From Alkalihalobacillus sp047302405 (GTDB lineage Bacteria > Bacillota > Bacilli > Bacillales > Bacillaceae_D): a DNA stretch of 64,000 nucleotides. Position numbers and translations under genes: made by a program. The stretch is from contig NZ_CP154853.1 of NCBI RefSeq assembly GCF_047302405.1, forward strand, positions 4,464,001 to 4,528,000. Reading direction: 5' to 3'. Shown here piece by piece: positions 1 to 8,930 of the stretch (its first letter is position 1; each line of letters starts with the position of its first letter). The notes beneath the pieces are model-generated. The model was given only the letters and a program-made list of their open reading frames with translations. It was not told where the DNA came from and did not search any database.

Positions 1-77
1 AAATAATTCTGCTTTTTGCTCATTTTTTCTTGTTTTGTGATATAGTAGGATCAATTTATTAATTGAGGTGAGTGTAG

Positions 78-779
78 ATGAGTCAAGTTGAGCAGAGTAT
101 AGCATTAGATTTAGAGCGAATTGTTTTTATTGGACGATCGTATGAGGAGTATATAAAAATGTTTGCCTTATCAGAGGAAGCGCTTATCGGCAAACGGATT
201 CTTGATTGCCCGGCTGGGGCGTGCTCTTTTGCGGCCGTTGCGGCTAAAAAGGGGTTAAATGTGACCGCCATTGACCAAGCATATCGATTTTCACCGGAAC
301 AAATCAGAAGAAAAGGTGTGCTAGATATTGAACATGTTATCGATAATATGCACATGACGAAAACGAAGTATCAATGGGAATTTTTTGAAAATATACCTCA
401 TTTAAAAGAGCATCGTTTAACAGCTCTACAGACATTTCTGGCAGACTATACACAATGTAATGATAACTATATTACGGCGACAATTCCTAATTTGCCGTTT
501 GCAGATGGTGAATATGATCTGCTTTTATCCGCACATTTTCTATTTATGTATGGAGACCGATTAGACGTAACTTTTCATTTAGAGGCGATTAATGAAATGA
601 TTCGTGTGACGAATAAGGAAGTTCGTATTTTTCCGCTTGTCGATTTATATGGGAAACGTTATGAACATCTTGATATTGTAATTAGTCATATTCGTGGATT
701 AGGTTGTGATGTAGTGATGGAAGAAGTAGAATATGAGTTTCAAAGAGGGGCTAATACGATGTTGAGAATTTTAAAATAA
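78..779 (+). CDS. SAM-dependent methyltransferase-like protein
   Basis: A 233-residue soluble protein with a class I methyltransferase motif I near residues 41-56 (ILDCPAGACSFAAVAAKKG), followed by an acidic motif II-like stretch (VTAIDQAY) and a late LPFADGEYDLLLSAHFLF segment resembling motifs IV/V. The family transfers a methyl group from S-adenosylmethionine; the substrate cannot be read from the sequence. The ATG is preceded by GAGGTGAG at a normal distance. It stands alone, with no co-directional partner within 100 bases. Full length for this kind of protein. Fold assignment is fairly sure; function is not. Confidence 0.75.
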   Translation: MSQVEQSIALDLERIVFIGRSYEEYIKMFALSEEALIGKRILDCPAGACSFAAVAAKKGLNVTAIDQAYRFSPEQIRRKGVLDIEHVIDNMHMTKTKYQWEFFENIPHLKEHRLTALQTFLADYTQCNDNYITATIPNLPFADGEYDLLLSAHFLFMYGDRLDVTFHLEAINEMIRVTNKEVRIFPLVDLYGKRYEHLDIVISHIRGLGCDVVMEEVEYEFQRGANTMLRILK

Positions 780-896
780 ATCAAATTTATCCCTAACGGT
801 CGTCGCTGGTTTGAGGGCTATATTCAAGCATCTCTTTCGCTCTTATTCACATTTCCCCAACTAGCAGGTGGATAACTAAAAAAGGATGTGACCCTG

Positions 897-1142
897 ATGG
901 ACGATATTCACAAACTATCCCCAGTTGATGCGGCAAAAAAGATAATTGAATCGAGTTTTCCACATTGTGAGTTTGCCTTGTTAGCTGGTAGTACCGTGAG
1001 AGGAGAGGCAACCAAAACATCAGATTTAGATATTGTGATCCTGCAAAATGATATAACCGGAATCATTTCCTTTGTTGAACAAATATTAGAACCGTTTGGT
1101 GGTTTCTATTTTGCTGGATTTGCTATAGGGAAAAGAGAGTAA
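897..1142 (+). CDS. Short nucleotidyltransferase-domain protein, probably a remnant
   Basis: The 81-residue product carries the minimal nucleotidyltransferase signature GSTVRGEATKTSDLDIVI (GS followed by DxD), as in small-substrate and antitoxin-type nucleotidyltransferases. The ATG at 897 is chosen because AAAAGGATG sits about 8 bases upstream; an in-frame GTG at 888 is less well placed. Stand-alone members are usually well over 200 residues, and this one stops soon after the DxD strand, lacking the third acidic residue and the C-terminal half. It is therefore probably a truncated gene, although a minimal MNT-type protein is an alternative. No HEPN partner lies next to it. Confidence 0.5.
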   Translation: MDDIHKLSPVDAAKKIIESSFPHCEFALLAGSTVRGEATKTSDLDIVILQNDITGIISFVEQILEPFGGFYFAGFAIGKRE

Positions 1143-1163
1143 GGCGGATTAAAGGAATCCGCC
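1143..1163. terminator. Hairpin between convergent genes
   Basis: A perfect 8-bp stem (GGCGGATT/AATCCGCC) with a 5-base loop directly follows the stop codon at 1142 and lies in front of the end of the convergent cupin gene. There is no long T-run, so terminator function is only likely. Confidence 0.4.
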
Positions 1164-1184
1164 GAAATGAAGGATATATATTTG

Positions 1185-1853
1185 TTAATAACGTCTTTTT
1201 TGTGGATGAAATTGTGGTTGATAATAATGGTTTGGAGTTGCGTTCTGTGGATAATAAGTATTGGCATATTGATTGGAATGGTTCGAGCGGTTTGATTGAT
1301 GTGCTGTTTGTGATGGATTTCGTTCACAATTAGCAGATGGTCCAATGAATAAGTTCGGCTCGATAGAATCAGTAGCGGCCTTCCATTGCTCTTCATCTAT
1401 ACAATACGTATGAGCCATAATTTGATCAGGAGTGAAGTGGAGAATATCTGAACCAAGAACAACCTCAGGCTGTGGAGCATTAAAAATGGCAAGGAGGTGC
1501 GTATTGTCAGAAGTAGCGACTTCATAATGCCACCAGCCCTGCGGTACATTCGAGACTTGACCAGGAGTAATCGGGAAATTTAATAATTCCTTTGTAAAAG
1601 GATTTAAAATGGATACAACCGCTGAGCCAGAAATACAATACACTAACTCGGCTGCATTTTGATGGTAATGTGGTTCAACTACATTGGAATTGCTAAGGTA
1701 AATATCGAGTAGTGAGACATTATCAAGCGTATTTAATTGTTGTATACCGAGTACATTTATGAAATTTTCATTATTTTTTCTCATAAGATTATTTGTATTT
1801 ACATCAAAAAAGAATTGTGCTGATGGAGACGTATAATCCATATACTTTGTCAT
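1185..1853 (-). CDS. Cupin-domain protein with Q/N/H/Y-rich tail
   Basis: A single cupin domain occupies about residues 45-145: motif 1 contains PHYHQNAAELVYCISG (the metal-binding HxH and E), motif 2 PGQVSNVPQGWWHYEV (the late His). This layout resembles the monocupin half of oxalate decarboxylase-like proteins, which bind Mn or Fe; enzymatic activity is not shown. The last 45 residues are a low-complexity tail rich in Asn, Gln, His, Ser and Tyr and ending KRRY, unusual for a metabolic enzyme and reminiscent of spore-coat or surface-associated tails. The ATG has an AGAGGTGACAG ribosome-binding site. Monocistronic. Confidence 0.75.
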   Translation of the reverse strand: MTKYMDYTSPSAQFFFDVNTNNLMRKNNENFINVLGIQQLNTLDNVSLLDIYLSNSNVVEPHYHQNAAELVYCISGSAVVSILNPFTKELLNFPITPGQVSNVPQGWWHYEVATSDNTHLLAIFNAPQPEVVLGSDILHFTPDQIMAHTYCIDEEQWKAATDSIEPNLFIGPSANCERNPSQTAHQSNRSNHSNQYANTYYPQNATPNHYYQPQFHPQKRRY

Positions 1854-1859
1854 ACTGTC

Positions 1860-2653
1860 CTGTCACCTCTTTAAGATTTTTTTATCCGTTTATAGGATAT
1901 GTGCCTAAACGGAATAGGGTGAAAAAATAAAACGGAGAGACGTTAGTATTGAAATGAGTAAGGGTTGGTTTAATGGAAGGAAAGGAATGAAATGGTTTAG
2001 TTGGCTTGTTTTAATGTAAGTGTAAAATATAGATTTTTAATACTGAATAGGCAAGAAATCATACTACTGAAGAGCCTACTGAAAAAGTCTCATGCTCAAC
2101 CTAAACAGGGAAGAATCTCAAACAATTTGATTATGGGTTAATTATGGCTTCAAATGGTTTTCTTTGACCGAAGCGAGCGGAATGCCCGGAGGCTCCCGAT
2201 TCACCCGCTATTGCTGTGGGCATGCAGCACGCGGAGTATGCTAACTAATGTAACCATACTTGCCTTCATTAGTGAAACATGGGAAATCCTACAGCGACTT
2301 TGTCATGAGAAGGCTCCCTGTTCACTCGCCGAACGCGAGTATATTTCAGGAGCAAATGCTAGAGGCTAGACGACCATAACGTTCAGATTTCTCATAAGTA
2401 AAAACTCTTTTGTTCTAACCAAAAGGAGTGTGGAAAGTATGAGGCTTGCTATTATCCTATAACTTTTTTAACTTATATCTTTATATTATTAGAGCTTTAT
2501 TTCGTAGCTTTCCTGATAATTATTACGATCATTATTGTTGATATAATCATCCAAGCTAAAGAAGAACGATTGCAACGAATAGTTACATATATACTTTTGA
2601 TTGCTATTTTTCTTTATATATATATTTTGTTTTTTAAATAGAGGAGACGGGAA
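1860..2653. other. Intergenic region with repeat and a start-less hydrophobic reading frame
   Basis: Apart from the dispersed repeat listed separately (about 2080-2370), this stretch holds a reading frame ending at 2641 that would encode two hydrophobic helices flanking a KEER segment, but it has no usable start codon. The well-placed ATG at 2439, behind AAAAGGAG, is in another frame and stops after seven codons. This looks like the remains of a small membrane-protein gene. I see nothing else convincing. Confidence 0.35.
2080..2370. repeat. Dispersed repeat family R1, degenerate copy
   Basis: The left part (CTGAAAAAGTCTCATGCTCA, then AACAGGGAAGA) recurs almost exactly at 3351-3420 and, inverted and more diverged, at 53400-53515. 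The GC-rich core (GCGGAATGCCCGGAGGCTCCCG, split here by divergence) matches the cores near 3470, 44460, 47500, 53290 and 54020. It does not encode a plausible protein. Boundaries are approximate. Confidence 0.6.
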
Positions 2654-3307
2654 ATGAATGAGGTAAATGTTATTCTATTTGATTTAGATGGTACATTGAC
2701 GGATCCGAAAGTAGGGATAACAAAATCAGTTCAATATGCTTTACGAAAATTTGATATTGAAGTAACCGATTTAGATGAGCTTGAAAGTTTTATCGGTCCA
2801 CCATTAAAGCAATCTTTTCCGGAAATTTACTCTTTAAATTCAGAACAAACCGAGCAAGCCATCGAGTTTTATCGAGAGAGGTTTATAGAGAAAGGTCTTT
2901 ATGAAAACGAATTATATCCAGGTGTTATGGAGTTGTTACAGACATTAAAGGAAAGGAATCATCAAGTCATATTAGCGACGTCCAAACCAACTGTTTTCGC
3001 TGAAAAAATCCTTACTTATTTTAAACTCGATCGTTATTTTGATTTAGTTGTGGGGAGTCATCTCGATGGAGGACGTTCAGCAAAAGCCGAAATTATTGAT
3101 TTTATTTTACAAAAGTACCCTATGAAAAAGAAATCAGAATTTGTGATGGTCGGCGATCGGAAACATGATCTAATTGGAGCAAACGAAGTAGGTATTCAAT
3201 CGATCGGTGTTCTTTATGGCTATGGATCATACCAGGAATTACAAAAACAAAATCCAACTGCGATTTGTGAAAATGTTGAGCAGTTAAGAAACAGATTAAT
3301 AAAGTAG
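2654..3307 (+). CDS. HAD-family phosphatase (PGP/Gph-like)
   Basis: A 217-residue haloacid dehalogenase hydrolase. Motif I is LFDLDGTLTDP near residues 8-18 (nucleophile and acid Asp), motif II is VILATSKP near 107, and motif III/IV is FVMVGDRKHDLIGA near 165-177. The cap of about 65 residues after motif I makes it subclass IA, like phosphoglycolate phosphatase, pyrophosphatase PpaX and GmhB-neighbour paralogues. It should hydrolyse a small phosphorylated metabolite in the cytoplasm; the substrate is not predictable. GAGGAG lies 7 bases before the ATG. Flanked on both sides by R1 repeats, so it stands as its own unit. Confidence 0.85.
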   Translation: MNEVNVILFDLDGTLTDPKVGITKSVQYALRKFDIEVTDLDELESFIGPPLKQSFPEIYSLNSEQTEQAIEFYRERFIEKGLYENELYPGVMELLQTLKERNHQVILATSKPTVFAEKILTYFKLDRYFDLVVGSHLDGGRSAKAEIIDFILQKYPMKKKSEFVMVGDRKHDLIGANEVGIQSIGVLYGYGSYQELQKQNPTAICENVEQLRNRLIK

Positions 3308-3350
3308 CAACCGTTATGTTATGAAAAAGAGCTGCCATCCTAAACTAAAG

Positions 3351-3590
3351 AGTAATTGAAAAAGTCTCATGCTCAACCTAAACAGGGAAGACTCTCAAGC
3401 AATTTGATGATTCATTAGATGGTCATTATGGTTTCAACTGGTTTTTCTTTGACCAAAGCGGAGCGAGCGGAATGCCCGGAGGCTCCCGACTCACCCGCGG
3501 AATGCGTAGGGCATGCAGTGAGTTGGTGTATGCTAACTAATGTAACTATTTTTACTGTGTAGACCGCTTTTTAATAGCCTCCGATTTTGT
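3351..3590. repeat. Dispersed repeat family R1, second copy
   Basis: Matches the 2080-2370 copy in its left part (AAAAAGTCTCATGCTCAACC, then AACAGGGAAGACTCTCAA) and its GC-rich core (GGAATGCCCGGAGGCTCCCG, then CACCCGCGGAATGCGTAGGG). The end near 3580 (CTCCGATTTTGTCAT) also recurs near 48125. Non-coding. Confidence 0.65.
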
Positions 3591-3594
3591 CATA

Positions 3595-3906
3595 TTAGGA
3601 GGCAGCTTTTTGTTTGCTGTTTATAAAAGTACGGTTTGAATTTCTTAAGAGAATTTTAATTACTTCTGAGAGGGTAATTAGGTAAAGACCAGACAAAGGC
3701 AAGTTATTATGAGGGAACATAAAAAAATAATTCAACCTCGTAATGAGAGTACTTAGAAAATCACTAAAATCAACATAATAATAGGTATTAAGTGGTTGAA
3801 TGATTTCTAGATAAATTAAACATACAAATGCGATAAGGTTAACAATAAATAAGATGATTCCTCCATAAAAAAGCCATTTTACGACCAAATGTATAATTGG
3901 ATTCAT
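3595..3906 (-). CDS. Small membrane protein, paralogue of the next gene
   Basis: A protein of about 103 residues with a strong N-terminal transmembrane helix (residues 8-34), a short polar loop and a second hydrophobic segment near the C-terminus (LPLSGLYLITLSEVIKIL). I do not recognise a named family. The second segment and its flanks resemble the upstream gene 3928-4491 (GFSGFFLIAAAELIQVL), so the two appear to be paralogues from a tandem duplication. The ATG at 3906 is chosen because GGAGGTAGCG directly precedes it. Nine-base gaps and shared direction suggest co-transcription. Confidence 0.6.
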   Translation of the reverse strand: MNPIIHLVVKWLFYGGIILFIVNLIAFVCLIYLEIIQPLNTYYYVDFSDFLSTLITRLNYFFMFPHNNLPLSGLYLITLSEVIKILLRNSNRTFINSKQKAAS

Positions 3907-3927
3907 CGCTACCTCCAATCTAATAGC

Positions 3928-4491
3928 TTAGTCCTCTTTATTTTTATACCATTCCATTATCTCAGGGTAATCGTGAAATTTTAAAATCTTGGGCTGGAAT
4001 TCACCAATTTCAATTAGTTGTTCATCGTCATTAATGAGGACAATGCAGTAGCCTTCATAAGGTGGAACAATAATATCATCCACTTTTAAACCGAGTTGAT
4101 CAAAGAAATGATGAACTTTAAATTGTTCCGCTGCCTTTAACTGATGTAGCGGTTCTTCTTTTTCCGTAATTGCCTCGCCATCCTCTGTTTTATCTACAAG
4201 GGGATGGTCCGTATATGTAAGAACTGGTGTATTATTTTTATTATGTAGAACTTGGATTAACTCAGCTGCAGCAATAAGAAAAAAACCAGAAAAGCCGATA
4301 GTATTTAATGGATAAAGAACACTAGTCAAAATCATTCTCCATTTTTCCGAATCACTAGAATAATAATGGTATTCATTTGCACTACTGAATTCGCCATAGA
4401 TAAGCAAACCAATCAATAACGCTCCAGAAAGTACTATTAAAACCCCAATAATAAATAAAAACTTCGCTACTCTATTACTATATCTTTTCAC
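3928..4491 (-). CDS. Two-helix membrane protein with cytoplasmic tail
   Basis: 187 residues: a transmembrane helix at about 11-33, a tyrosine/serine-rich external loop, a second helix at about 63-85, then a charged soluble tail of about 100 residues. The tail contains a compact segment (VDDIIVPPYEGYCIVLINDDEQLIEIGEF) that could fold as a small beta-rich domain. No known family recognised. It starts with GTG behind GGGGGA. It lies upstream of its shorter paralogue in one apparent two-gene unit and diverges from the ABC operon starting at 4657. Confidence 0.6.
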   Translation of the reverse strand: MKRYSNRVAKFLFIIGVLIVLSGALLIGLLIYGEFSSANEYHYYSSDSEKWRMILTSVLYPLNTIGFSGFFLIAAAELIQVLHNKNNTPVLTYTDHPLVDKTEDGEAITEKEEPLHQLKAAEQFKVHHFFDQLGLKVDDIIVPPYEGYCIVLINDDEQLIEIGEFQPKILKFHDYPEIMEWYKNKED

Positions 4492-4656
4492 TAAAATCCC
4501 CCTAGCAGTTATGTATAGTAAAATATTACCACACTATTTCATTGAATAGAAAGAATATTTTACTAATTTAGATTTTTGTAGTATAGTAAAAAATCATTCC
4601 AAAATTTATCAAATTAACTCAATTATTGAAACTTTATGACGGAAAAGGAGAAAATA

Positions 4657-5862
4657 ATGAAGGTTGCCTTTATGAAGCATGAGTTCAATCTAATGCTAAA
4701 AAGTAAAAAAAACTTATTGTTTTTACTTTTTTTAGTGATTGCTCTGCTGGTCTACTGTTTTATTCTATTACCAAATAATCAAACGGATAGTCATTTTGAT
4801 CGTGTACAAGTTGAATATACGATTGGGGAAAAGATGGCGATGCAAGAAGACAGGGAAAGAAGAGGATCGACCGGTTATATTCGTTATACAATGGCACCGG
4901 TTTATGCCATCGATCAATTTTATATTGATATACATACAAAAATGTTAACGGCTTTAGAGGAAGGAGACTATTATCGATTTCTTCATTTACAAACCTTATA
5001 TATAAGTTCGAATCAATCTAACTTTCTAGTAGAAGATCCTCGTTTTTTTGATTCCCCTTTTCCTATCAAGGATCGAAAGCATGCTTATTACCAAACTTTA
5101 TTAAAACATGAAAGTTTATTAGCTAGTGGTAAGGAAGTGACGCCTGCGTTAATTGAGGAGAAAACAACTTTTCAAGCTCTATCAAACTTATTGCTTGGAT
5201 ACTTACCTTTCATTCTCCTATTTACGGCTATTTTTTTTAGTAGTGATTTACTTATTCGTGATAAGCACAATAAAACGATTATACAAGGGTTGCCAATTCC
5301 ATGGTATCGTCTTCTTAACTTAAAATCAGCTATCGCTTTTTTCTATACATTAATGGTTATATCCGTATTATTTGTTTTGGGAGCTTTCTTTATTTTCATT
5401 CAGTATGGGTGGGGGTCTTTAGCAATAGAACTACCGATTATGCCACTGCAACAAACCTTTACTTTACAAGATTACGATACGATGACAATTGCGACATTTT
5501 TGCTTAAAACGATGAGTTTTATTCCAATTTGTGTGTTCTTATTGATTCGGTTGAACGTTTGGTTGAATTTACTTTTGAAAAATCAGTGGGTTGTATTAGT
5601 GATTAGTAGTTTACTATTGTTTTCTGAGAATTTTTATTTTAGTCGGACTACGAGGGAGTTATTTGGGTATGAAGTAAGCTTCTTTCCGCAAACTTATTTT
5701 GACTTTGGGAAAGCGATTACGGGCGAAAAAAGTTTTTTAATCAATCTTGAAACGATTACTTACTCAAGAGGTATCGTTGTTTTGCTCATAACTATTCTTA
5801 TTGTGGAAATGCTTCTTTTTCTTACCGCGAAATATGTAAATAAACGTCGCTTCTATCAGTAA
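4657..5862 (+). CDS. ABC-2 type transporter permease
   Basis: A membrane protein of about 401 residues with one N-terminal helix (residues 18-37), a large extracytoplasmic domain of about 130 residues, and five hydrophobic segments in the C-terminal half, the topology of ABC-2/NatB-type exporter permeases. The start at 4657 is preferred because AAAAGGAG lies 6 bases before it; the earlier in-frame ATG at 4636 has no ribosome-binding site. First gene of an operon with a second permease, an ATPase and a lipoprotein. The substrate is unknown; such systems export peptides, antimicrobials or ions. Confidence 0.75.
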   Translation: MKVAFMKHEFNLMLKSKKNLLFLLFLVIALLVYCFILLPNNQTDSHFDRVQVEYTIGEKMAMQEDRERRGSTGYIRYTMAPVYAIDQFYIDIHTKMLTALEEGDYYRFLHLQTLYISSNQSNFLVEDPRFFDSPFPIKDRKHAYYQTLLKHESLLASGKEVTPALIEEKTTFQALSNLLLGYLPFILLFTAIFFSSDLLIRDKHNKTIIQGLPIPWYRLLNLKSAIAFFYTLMVISVLFVLGAFFIFIQYGWGSLAIELPIMPLQQTFTLQDYDTMTIATFLLKTMSFIPICVFLLIRLNVWLNLLLKNQWVVLVISSLLLFSENFYFSRTTRELFGYEVSFFPQTYFDFGKAITGEKSFLINLETITYSRGIVVLLITILIVEMLLFLTAKYVNKRRFYQ

Positions 5863-5891
5863 GGTCATAGCTAGAAAGGATAACCAAATAT

Positions 5892-7049
5892 ATGTATTGG
5901 AAGTATTCAAGATTTGAATTGAATTTACAAAGGCACAACAAAAAAAATCAGTGTCTAGGTCTTTTGTTAATTTTGTTTTTTATCCTCTTTTTTTTCCTTT
6001 ATAGTTCTTCAAGGCCAATAACAGTGTATGAAGAAAAGCGTCAAGAGCCTAATATGTATAACTCTATATTTAACCAAATGCAATCTCTAGATGGGGTATC
6101 AGATATCGAATATGAAATTGGCTTGAATTTAAGGGAACAATCCAGTCTCGTAAACTTTCAAGTGTGGTATTTGCGAGATAAAGATAGAGACGGATATTTG
6201 GAAAATGGTCTAGAATTATCACAATTACGTCTCCGTGTTCATGAATTAGGCAATTTAGGATTACCACCTAATATGATTATTCCTGTAAATGAAATCCTTA
6301 AAGAAGAAGCTTTTTTAACGTATATTGATGAACATCATTTAGAGTTTCAAATGGATGCGGTAACCGCTAGTCAGTATTTAGTGAACGCACTAGAAACGAT
6401 TAGTGGATTTGTATTTTTACTATTTATTTTAATGTTTGCCAGTGAAATACTTACCTTTGAAGGAAGACATAAGAGCGTTTTAAAAGGAGTTCCTATCTCG
6501 TTTATAAGTAAGGTACATTCCAAAGTAATGGTTTCTTTCATTTGTATCGCTCTCTTTCTATTGGTCGGGTTTGGGCTTGGAGGGTTATTTGCCGCTTGGC
6601 AATCGAGCCCTGGTGACTTTGCTGCTCCAGTTGTTATTTATCAAGGGGGCGAATTTATCGCGATATCAACCTTACAATTTTATTTATTAGTCATGATAGG
6701 GCTCCTGCTTGTCACGTTTTTTCTATTGTATTTAACGGTTTTACTTAATATTGTTTTTAAAAATGCGTATGCCACGATTATGTTTGGGCTTGGAGTATTT
6801 TTTATCCCTGATATCCTTAGCTCAGTTGGCTTACATGTATCTTGGTTACATACGATCAAGTTAATTGATATTCATGCGATCTTACTTGGAAATTCAACTG
6901 TACAATATTCTTTTAGTCAAATCGATTATACGTATGCATTGATTGCGATATTCGTTGCAACGTTAATCATTATCTCCGTTATTTACGGAATCAATAAAAA
7001 GAATTATTTAGAGAAATTTAAAAGAAAAGAGCCAAGCTCACAATCTTAA
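5892..7049 (+). CDS. ABC-2 type transporter permease, second subunit
   Basis: 385 residues with the same architecture as the preceding gene: N-terminal helix at about residues 20-38, a polar external domain, then about five helices from residue 165 onward, ending with a basic cytoplasmic tail. It is probably the partner of the first permease, forming a heterodimeric channel. It starts 29 bases after the upstream stop behind AAAGGATAA and is followed 21 bases later by the ATPase gene. The two permeases are similar in plan but diverged in sequence, suggesting an old duplication. Confidence 0.75.
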   Translation: MYWKYSRFELNLQRHNKKNQCLGLLLILFFILFFFLYSSSRPITVYEEKRQEPNMYNSIFNQMQSLDGVSDIEYEIGLNLREQSSLVNFQVWYLRDKDRDGYLENGLELSQLRLRVHELGNLGLPPNMIIPVNEILKEEAFLTYIDEHHLEFQMDAVTASQYLVNALETISGFVFLLFILMFASEILTFEGRHKSVLKGVPISFISKVHSKVMVSFICIALFLLVGFGLGGLFAAWQSSPGDFAAPVVIYQGGEFIAISTLQFYLLVMIGLLLVTFFLLYLTVLLNIVFKNAYATIMFGLGVFFIPDILSSVGLHVSWLHTIKLIDIHAILLGNSTVQYSFSQIDYTYALIAIFVATLIIISVIYGINKKNYLEKFKRKEPSSQS

Positions 7050-7070
7050 GTTAGAAATGAGGCATTGATT

Positions 7071-7970
7071 ATGCTTGAGTTTAAAAATGTAACCGTCGCT
7101 TTTGGAGAGAGAAAAGTAATTGATAATTTGTCTTTTACAGCCAACCAGGGAGAGATTATAGGTCTCGTTGCCCCGAATGGCACTGGGAAAACGACATTGT
7201 TTAATGTAATGTCAAATTATTTACGACCTGTTAAAGGGGAAGTCATTTTTGATAGTAAACATAAATATGAATCAGAGCAATCGGAAGTATATATTCATAA
7301 ACATATGTCTACTTTCCCAGAACAAAAAGATTTATTTGAAGATTTAACTGGACTTGAACATTTGCGCTTATTTGCGGATATGTGGAAGGGGTCAAGAAAG
7401 CAAATCCCCGAAGTGATCGAATATTTGAATATGGGGCATTATGTGAAAAGGAAGGTTCGTACCTATTCTTTAGGGATGAGACAGCGACTTTGCTTTGCGA
7501 TGATGGTCGCAGCGGATACATCTGTAATGATTATGGATGAAGTCATGAATGGTTTAGATATTACAAATGTCGCTTTAATCTCAAAAAAACTGAGCGAAAT
7601 GAAACAAGAAAATAAATTGATTTTTGTTGCCTCCCATTTGTTAGAAAACTTAGATCTATATGCAGATCGTGTCTGGTATTTAAAAAATGGTACCTTTGTC
7701 CACGAACAAATATATGAAGAAGATCAGGATTCGTTTATTAAGGTCGAAATGGATAGGCAGCAATATCATTTTTTAAAACAAAAACATGAGTTACCTGAGG
7801 AACATTTATACATCGCCAATCACTTATTATGTTTTCCTTTAAAAGGATTGAACATGAAGGAACAAACGAAATGGCTCGAACATTTTCTTGAACTATCTGA
7901 TCAGCAACTAGAGGTGGGCCCATTAGGAACAATGGAGTTCTATGAAAGGTACTATCTTGAAAATGATTAA
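7071..7970 (+). CDS. ABC transporter ATP-binding protein
   Basis: 299-residue ABC ATPase: Walker A APNGTGKTT near residue 35, signature YSLGMRQRL near 134, Walker B VMIMDEVMNGLD near 156, and the H-loop ASHLLEN near 188. In Walker A the usual GPNGSGKS begins with AP rather than GP, and the signature is SLGMRQ, typical of drug, bacteriocin and sodium exporters of the ABC-2 class. About 90 C-terminal residues form an extra domain. ATG 7071 has GAGG 8 bases upstream; an in-frame TTG at 7065 is too close. It should energise the two permeases before it. Confidence 0.88.
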   Translation: MLEFKNVTVAFGERKVIDNLSFTANQGEIIGLVAPNGTGKTTLFNVMSNYLRPVKGEVIFDSKHKYESEQSEVYIHKHMSTFPEQKDLFEDLTGLEHLRLFADMWKGSRKQIPEVIEYLNMGHYVKRKVRTYSLGMRQRLCFAMMVAADTSVMIMDEVMNGLDITNVALISKKLSEMKQENKLIFVASHLLENLDLYADRVWYLKNGTFVHEQIYEEDQDSFIKVEMDRQQYHFLKQKHELPEEHLYIANHLLCFPLKGLNMKEQTKWLEHFLELSDQQLEVGPLGTMEFYERYYLEND

Positions 7971-8661
7971 GAGAAGGAGTTTGTTGCCTCTTCTAATGGT
8001 AGTAGCTCTTATCGTGAGCGGTGGATGTATGCAATCTCAACTAAGTGATTCGGAGAAAATAAAGGCATTTCAAAATAATTATGAATTGGTGGGTGAGGAG
8101 AAGGAGCAGATGGTAGTAGGTATTAGCTCCCATATTTTTGATGAAATCGACCGCAGTAATGAAGAAGCATTAGAAGAGTTCGTCATTAGGCCATCAAGAG
8201 AGGTGGGTCAGCTCCACTCATTACCTGAGGGCAGATATCAACTGCATCCGGAGTATTCGGGAAATGTCTATATACGTGATCAAGATGGTGAGTTGATCTA
8301 TCATAATATTCTCGGAAGTCGTTATGGGGTGGGGGCGATAACCATTGACTTAAAAGAAACGTTTACAATTGAGGCTGACGGTGGATTAACTTGGGTGTAT
8401 ATTTACCCCGTTGAAACCGAAGTAACCAATGAGTTGTCGGCAGGAATTTGGAAAGTAGGTCTTGATGTTGCTCCAGGTACATATCAAGTGACAGAATATG
8501 GTGGACTCGGATACTTTGAAGTATGGGAATTAAATGAAGAACCTCGTTTATACGAACTAATTGGCTCAGGTTTTAACGAAACGAACCCTAAGATAACGCT
8601 TGAAGAAGGTCAAGTGGTTCGATTGACGGGTGTATCTTCGCTCGTGTTGGAACCGATGTAA
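7942..8661 (+). CDS. Lipoprotein of the ABC exporter operon
   Basis: About 239 residues with a basic N-terminus, a hydrophobic core and a lipobox-like VSGGC at about residue 29, so probably an outer-face membrane lipoprotein. The rest is beta-rich with two similar blocks (LPEGRYQLHPEYSGNVYIRD and VAPGTYQVTEYGGLGYFEV), suggesting an internal repeat. It overlaps the ATPase gene by 29 bases, indicating translational coupling; starts at 7957 (TTG) or 7963 (ATG) are also possible. Not assigned to a named family; an accessory or immunity role for the exporter is an inference from position. Confidence 0.65.
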   Translation: MKGTILKMIKRRSLLPLLMVVALIVSGGCMQSQLSDSEKIKAFQNNYELVGEEKEQMVVGISSHIFDEIDRSNEEALEEFVIRPSREVGQLHSLPEGRYQLHPEYSGNVYIRDQDGELIYHNILGSRYGVGAITIDLKETFTIEADGGLTWVYIYPVETEVTNELSAGIWKVGLDVAPGTYQVTEYGGLGYFEVWELNEEPRLYELIGSGFNETNPKITLEEGQVVRLTGVSSLVLEPM

Positions 8662-8688
8662 TGTGAATGAAAAGAATTAAGGAGAAGG

Positions 8689-8729
8689 GACTGACTCAAA
8701 GCTGAATGAAACTTTGAGCAGTCTTTTTT
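8689..8729 (+). terminator. Rho-independent terminator of the ABC operon
   Basis: Stem GACTGACTCAAAG / CTTTGAGCAGTC with one mismatch, followed by seven T residues, 27 bases after the lipoprotein stop codon. Confidence 0.85.
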
Positions 8730-8886
8730 GGGGAGTGAAAGTCAAAAGGATGACCTCCAGCTTCAGACTTTTGTCCAAATAGTCAAAATCAAAAGACAGT
8801 TTAACAACAACACAATCCATAAATGGAGTCTATTTTCCAAAAATTACTTGCTCTTCATAAAAAATCATGATAAATTAAGGTTTATA

Positions 8887-8911
8887 AGGTACCTTGTAAT
8901 ATATAGTACCT
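8887..8911. promoter_or_regulatory. Candidate PadR operator
   Basis: AAGGTACCTT is followed 9 bases later by a second GTACCT half-site, giving AGGTAC...GTACCT inverted copies just upstream of the PadR-family gene. PadR regulators usually repress their own operon from such a dyad, so this is a likely autoregulatory site. Confidence 0.5.
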
Positions 8912-8930
8912 GTTAAAGAGGTGTTGTACG

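Noticed and set aside
2154..2369. 71-codon reading frame
   Set aside because: Lies inside an R1 repeat; other copies do not keep the frame.
8728..8916. 62-codon frame before the PadR gene
   Set aside because: No ribosome-binding site, low-complexity AT-rich sequence, and it overlaps the PadR promoter/operator.
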